From Haematobia irritans (lineage: Eukaryota; Arthropoda; Insecta; Diptera; Muscidae), in assembly GCF_050003625.1 (NCBI RefSeq), contig NC_134398.1, forward strand, positions 203,292,583 to 203,356,582: DNA of 64,000 bases, read 5' to 3'. The notes beneath the pieces were generated by a model, which saw only the letters and a list, made by a program, of their open reading frames with translations, had not been told where the DNA came from and made no database searches. How positions within the stretch are numbered: position 1 is the stretch's first letter; the number at the start of each line of letters is the position of its first letter. Positions 59,440 to 64,000 of the stretch are shown piece by piece. A program made the translations under genes and the position numbers.

Positions 59440-62400
59440 TTTTTTATCTCTATAGAAACTGTTTATATTTTTGAAAATTTTAGGAAAAATTTTATTTCTA
59501 TAGAAAATATTTGGAGATTTTTTGTTGTAATAGAACATTCTCTAAATTATGCAAATTTTATTTCTTCAGAAAATTTTCTAAACATTTTACTTTCTATGGA
59601 AAATTAAAAAAAAAAATGTTATATTACATGTTAGCCTGATAACGAAACAGGCAATTGACGTCCAAATGCATTATATCTAATTATACAATTATTTTTCGAG
59701 CTTTATGGACAGATATAGATTAAGGAACATGGTTAATAGAGCCATTGAAAAGAAAACGCCAGATACAAATCTATACACGCCTGGACTGTACATGTTTCGG
59801 TTCGGGCGAATGAACCTTTCCACAGCCTTTAATTTAGTAATTGTATAATTAGATTAAAAAAAAAAATTATTTCTTAAGAAAATTTTTGTAAAATTTTGTT
59901 TTTATAAAAAATTTTCGGAAAATGTTATTTCTATATAAAATTTTCGAAAAATTTTATTTCTATAGAAAATTTTCGGAAAATTTTGTTACTATAGAAAATT
60001 TTCGGAAAATTTTATTTCTATAGAAGATTTTCGGAAAATTTTATTTCTGTAGAAAATTTTCAGAAAATTTAGTTTTCTCTAAGAAATTTTTGGAAAATTT
60101 TATTTCTATAGAAAATGTTCGGAAATTTTATTTCTGTAGAAAATTTTCAGAAAATTTTATTTCTATAGAAAATTTTCGGAAAATTTTATTTCTACAGATA
60201 ATTTTCGAAAAAATATTATTTCTAAAGAAAATTTTTGAAAAATTTATTTCTATAGAAAATTTTCGAAAGAAATTTATTTCTATAGAAAATTTTTGGAAAA
60301 TTTTATTTCTATAGAAAATTTTCGGAAAAATTTATTTCTACAGAAATTTTTCGAAAATTTTTATTTATATAAAAAAATTTTCAAAATTTTATTTGTAAAA
60401 CACATTTTTGGAAAATTTTATTTCTATAGAAAATTGTCGGAAAATTATATTTCTATAGAAAATTTTCGGAAAATGTTATTTCTATAGAAAATTTTCGAAA
60501 AAAAATTATTTCCGTAAAAAATTTTCGAAAATTTTATTTCTATAGAAAATGTTCGGAAATTTTATATCGGTAGAAAATTTTCGGAAAATTTTATTTTCTA
60601 TAGAAAATTTTATTTCTATAGAAAATTGTCGGAAAATTTTTGGAAAAATTTATAAAAAATTTTTATAGAAAAATTTTTATAGAAAATTTTTTGGAAAATT
60701 TTATTTTCTAAAGAAAATTTTCGAAAAAATTTATTTTCTATAGAAAATTTTCGGAAAATTTTATTTCTATCGGAAACTTCCAAAAACTTTATTTCTACAG
60801 AAGAATTTCGGAAAATTTCATTTCTATAGAAAATTTTCGGAAAATTTTATTTCCATAAAAAATTTTCGGAAAATTTTATTTCCATAAAAAATTTTCGGAA
60901 AATTTTATTTCCATAAAAAACTTTCGGAAAATTTTATTTCTATAAAAAATTTTCGGAAAATTTTATTTCTAAAGAAAATTTTTGGAAAATTTCATTTCTA
61001 TAGAAAATTTTCGGAAAAATTTATTTCTTTAGAAAATTTTCGGATAATTTTATTTCTATAGAAAATTTTCAGAAAATTTTATTTTCTATAGAAAATTTTA
61101 TTTCTACAGAAAATTTTAGGAAAATTTTATTTCTTTAGAAAATTTTCGGAAAATTTTATTTCTATAGAAAATGTTCGGAATATTTATTTCTGTAGAAAAA
61201 TTTCGGAAAATTTTATTTCTATAGAAAATGTTCGAAAATTTTATTTCTGTAGAATATTTTCGGAAAATTTCATTTCTATAGAAAAATTTAGGAAAATTTT
61301 ATTTCTATAGAAAATTTTCGGAAAATTTTATTTCTATAGAAAATTTTCGGAAAATTTTATTTCTATAGAAAATTTTCGGAAAATTTAATTTCTATAGAAT
61401 ATGTTCGGAAAATTTTATTTCTATAGGAAATATTCGGAGATTTATGTTCTAATAGAACATTCTTTAAATTATGCACATTTTATTCCTTTAGAAAATTTTC
61501 TAAAAATTTTATTTTCTATAGAAAATTTATACAAAATTTTATTTCTAAAGAAAATTTTTGTAAAATTTTGATTCTAGAAAAAATTTTCGGAAAATTTTAA
61601 GGCAAATTTTTGAAAATTCTATTTCTACAGAAAATGTTCACATCTATTCTATTTGTTCTAATAGAAAATTCTCTCAATTCTGAAAATTTTATTTCTTTAG
61701 AAAATTTTCTAAAAATTTTATTTCCTATAAAAAAATTTCAAAAATTTTATTTCTAAAACATTTTTTTGGAAAATTTGATTTCCATAGACAATTTTCAGAA
61801 AATTATATTTCTATAGAAAATTTAACATTTAACATTAACATTTTATTTCTATACACGTTTTTGGAACATTTTATTTCTATAGAAAATTTTCGGAAAATTT
61901 TATTTCTACAGATAATTTTCGTAAAAATATTATTTCTAAAGAAAATTTTGGAAAAATTTATTTCTATAGAAAATTTTGGAAAAAATTTTATTTCTATAAA
62001 CATTTTCGGAAAATTTTATTCCTATAGAAAATTTTCGGAAAATTTTATTTCTATAGAAAATTTTCGGAAAATTTTATATCTATAGAAATTTTTCGGAAAA
62101 TTTTACTTTCTAAAGAAAATTTATTTTCTATAGAAAATTTTCGGAAAATTTTATTTCTATCGGAAACTTTCCAAAAACTTTATTTCTGCAGAAGAATTTC
62201 GGAAAATTACATCTCTATAGAAAATTTTCGGAAAATTTAATTTCTATAGAAAATTTTCGGAAAATTTTATTTCTATAAAAAATTTTCGGAAAACTTTATT
62301 TCTATAAAAAATTTTCGGAAATATTTATTTCTAAAGAAAAAAAAGAAAGAAAAGAAAATTTTCGGAAAATATAATTTCTATAGAAATTTTTCGGAACATT

Positions 62401-63160
62401 TTATTTCTATAGAAAATTTTCGAAAAAATTTTATTTCTGTAAAAAATTTTATTCTATAGAAAAGTTTCGATAAAATTTATTCCATAGAATATTTTCGGAA
62501 AATTTTATTTCTACAGATAATTTTCGGAAAATTTTATTTTTACAGATAATTTTCGTAAAAATATTATTTCTAAAGAAAATTTTGGAAAAATTTATTTCTA
62601 TCGAAAATTTTCGAAAAAATTTTATTTCTCTAGTAAATGTTCGGTAAATTTTATTCTATAGAAAATTTTCGAAAAATTTATTTCTAAAACACATGTTTGG
62701 AAAATTATATTTTGATAGAAATTTTTTGAAAAAAATCTATTTCTACAGAAAAGCTTTGAAAAAATTTATTTCTATAGAAAATGTAAAAAAAATTACTTCT
62801 ATAGAAAATTCTATTTCTTTAAAAAATTTTTGAAAAAATTGTATTTCTATAGAAAATTTTCGCAAAATTTTATTCTATAGAAAACTTTCGAAAAATTTAT
62901 TTCTAAAACACATGTATGGATAATTCTATTTCTAAAGAAAATTTTTGAAAAAATTCTATAGAAAATTTTTGGAAAATTTAATTTCTATAGAAAATTTTCG
63001 GAAAATTTTATTCTTTATTTAAAAAAAATAATATGTCTAGAGAATTCTTTGAAAAATTTTATTTCTATAGATAATTGCAAGAAAATTTTTTTCTACAAAA
63101 TACTCATCGAAAATTATATAACTTGAGAAAACTTTTGAAAAAGTATATTTCATTATTGGT
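59440..63160 (+). repeat. 29-bp CTATAG satellite, CGGAAA variant block (3.7 kb)
   Basis: About 115 monomers reading TTTCTATAGAAAATTTTCGGAAAATTTTA, with the GTC of other blocks replaced by CGG. A non-satellite insert occupies 59613-59870. Two long segments recur: TTTCTACAGATAATTTTCG with AAATATTATTTCTAAAG at about 60190, 61902 and 62509, and the CGGAAACTTCC/CGGAAACTTTCC marker at 60770 and 62161. Confidence 0.95.
59613..59870. other. Non-satellite insert with 17-bp inverted repeats
   Basis: ATCTAATTATACAATTA (59675-59691) and its exact inverse (59838-59854) enclose 146 bp of higher-GC sequence (CGCCTGGACTGTACATGTTT, CGGTTCGGGCGAATGAACC). It is probably a fragment of a mobile element. I cannot place it in a family, and no clear target duplication is seen. 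Confidence 0.6.
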
Positions 63161-63161
63161 T

Positions 63162-63371
63162 TAATTTCAGCTTAGAACCATGCGTTGACTAAAATACAAA
63201 TGTAGCTTAAACAACAGGGGAAAGTATGTTTGTCAAATTCCCTTAGACTGCAAGATGTTTGGATGGGTGGTCACATTCCTCATCAGCATCCTCTACATGC
63301 AATGAAACTATCAACCAATTATCAGAATAAATTCGAATAGCTCACTAAACCCAAAGTGATTTACACTTGAA
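63162..63371 (+). repeat. Conserved non-satellite module (copy 2, fullest)
   Basis: TTAATTTCAGCTTAGAACCA, GTTGACTAAAATACAAATGT, CAGCATCCTCTACATGCAAT, CTATCAACCAATTATCAGAA and ACCCAAAGTGATTTACACTT match the inverse of 2028-2250. It directly follows the last array monomers. Its first bases look like a pyrimidine tract plus AG, a possible cryptic splice acceptor (inference only). Confidence 0.85.
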
Positions 63372-63399
63372 TCCCCCGAAAAAAAGGTTTTTGATAGTC

Positions 63400-63680
63400 G
63401 ACTTTGCCTTAGAAAATTTTTGTACAAACCTCTCTATATAAAAAATGTTTGGAAAATTGTTCTTTTTGATAGAAATTCTAAACAATTTTGCGGGAAATAC
63501 GAATATATTGAATCTTTAGACTTCATTTGCGTAAATCGAAGGGTAAGTTCATTTAACGAACGTACGTAATGAAATATTTGCGGAAAATTTTACTTTTATA
63601 GATTTTTTTTTTTTTTTTGAAAACTTTATTTCCATAAACTTTTTTATTTCCATTTTTTTTTTCAATTTTATTTCTACAAG
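63400..63680 (+). repeat. Sparse, degenerate satellite monomers
   Basis: A few diverged monomers (TTTGATAGAAATTC, GCGGAAAATTTTACTTTTATAG) separated by unrelated sequence and poly-T. Confidence 0.6.
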
Positions 63681-64000
63681 CTACACCGAATAAAAGTGAA
63701 CTGTTTTATAGGAAGAATGAACTACCACGCACAAAAATTTAACTAAATTTTGAGATTTCCACATAGCGTTGTTAAAACCAGGAAATTTTAATGCATTGTT
63801 GTACTTTTTAACTGCAGTTCACGAAATTACATCATCTCATAGAAGAAAAAATTAACTAAAAGTATAGAAGAAAATCATTGGCGCCAAATCATGACCATTT
63901 TAACCATACAGTAGTTCATTCTTACTATTGTTGGGAATCTTACGAAAATTTTCATTTGTTTTAGTTCTTGTTCTGATGTGTACGGTCATTGAACTTTATA
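63680..64000. mobile_element. Possible DNA element with inverted repeats, cut near window edge
   Basis: AAGAATGAACTAC (63713-63725) and its exact inverse (63911-63923) lie within GCTACACCGAATAAAAGTGA ... TGATGTGTACGGTC. The outer ACACCG/TACGGT words may be decayed termini. The call is tentative. Confidence 0.4.

Noticed and set aside
63162..63171. Real splice acceptor TTAATTTCAG
   Set aside because: It belongs to a repeated module with at least three copies and no coding exon follows.

Overview
The window looks like AT-rich, gene-free nuclear DNA from a higher fly. I read it as a calyptrate muscoid (house fly, stable fly or blow fly type). That rests on remembered resemblance of several repeat families to repeats of those genomes (the CTATAG 29-bp satellite, the tRNA-headed SINE ending in GGTTAGG-type repeats, and the TATACCC..CTATGG tandem-repeat elements), not on a database search. 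I see no intact cellular gene, rRNA, tRNA gene, CRISPR array or prokaryotic feature. The small open frames inside the arrays are by-products of the repeats. The window could be intergenic or inside a giant intron.

More than half of the window is one satellite-like family. Its base unit is about 29 bp: AAATTTTGACAAAATTTT followed by CTATAGAAATA, or the reverse complement. Blocks lie at 1-517, 1707-6215, 8322-10250, 12347-13340, 13690-15175, 23090-28790, 29815-34460, 35320-38590, 39601-44095, 44495-45000, 48470-48575, 54105-54240 and 59440-63680. Each block has its own dominant variant (GAC, CGG, CGTCG, CGACG, GAGATA), as expected from local amplification. Higher-order structure includes a 1.2-kb-arm palindrome (24650-27378), a 0.95-kb tandem duplication (4170-6050), a period of about 580 bp (20 monomers) at 41150-43550, and 330-380-bp units at 35638-37170. 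Some arrays sit between recurring non-satellite ends (GGTTGYCAC-type termini; a 210-230-bp conserved module), which suggests the satellite is carried by a mobile element.

Between and inside the arrays are transposable elements with readable ends. There are two non-autonomous hAT elements with perfect 8-bp target duplications (15902-16579, 16681-17568). Three TA-flanked Tc1/mariner-type elements occur (13776-14348, 41920-42150, 48817-49062), two of them with an empty site in a sister repeat. A broken mariner transposase with the D,D34D residues lies at 49309-50125. A 1.43-kb foldback element has 9-bp target duplications (55533-56963). Two Helentron/DINE-like elements carry internal tandem units (47005-48156 and about 54520-57700), and a 250-bp palindromic MITE sits in the terminal palindrome of the second. 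There are four SINE copies, one with a doubled tRNA head.

The most complex non-satellite stretch is 17760-21250: a 156-bp tandem repeat, nine copies of a CGAAG-TATAAT-CTTCG hairpin repeat, the dimeric SINE, a perfect 12-bp hairpin with a GAAA loop, and five tandem copies of a decayed non-LTR retrotransposon RNase H region. A further tandem repeat of about 340 bp occupies 48608-51375 and hosts a MITE and the mariner.

The elements do not form a pathway. The window records repeated insertion and local duplication. Its best use is as a natural experiment: sister repeats supply pre-insertion sites and relative ages.
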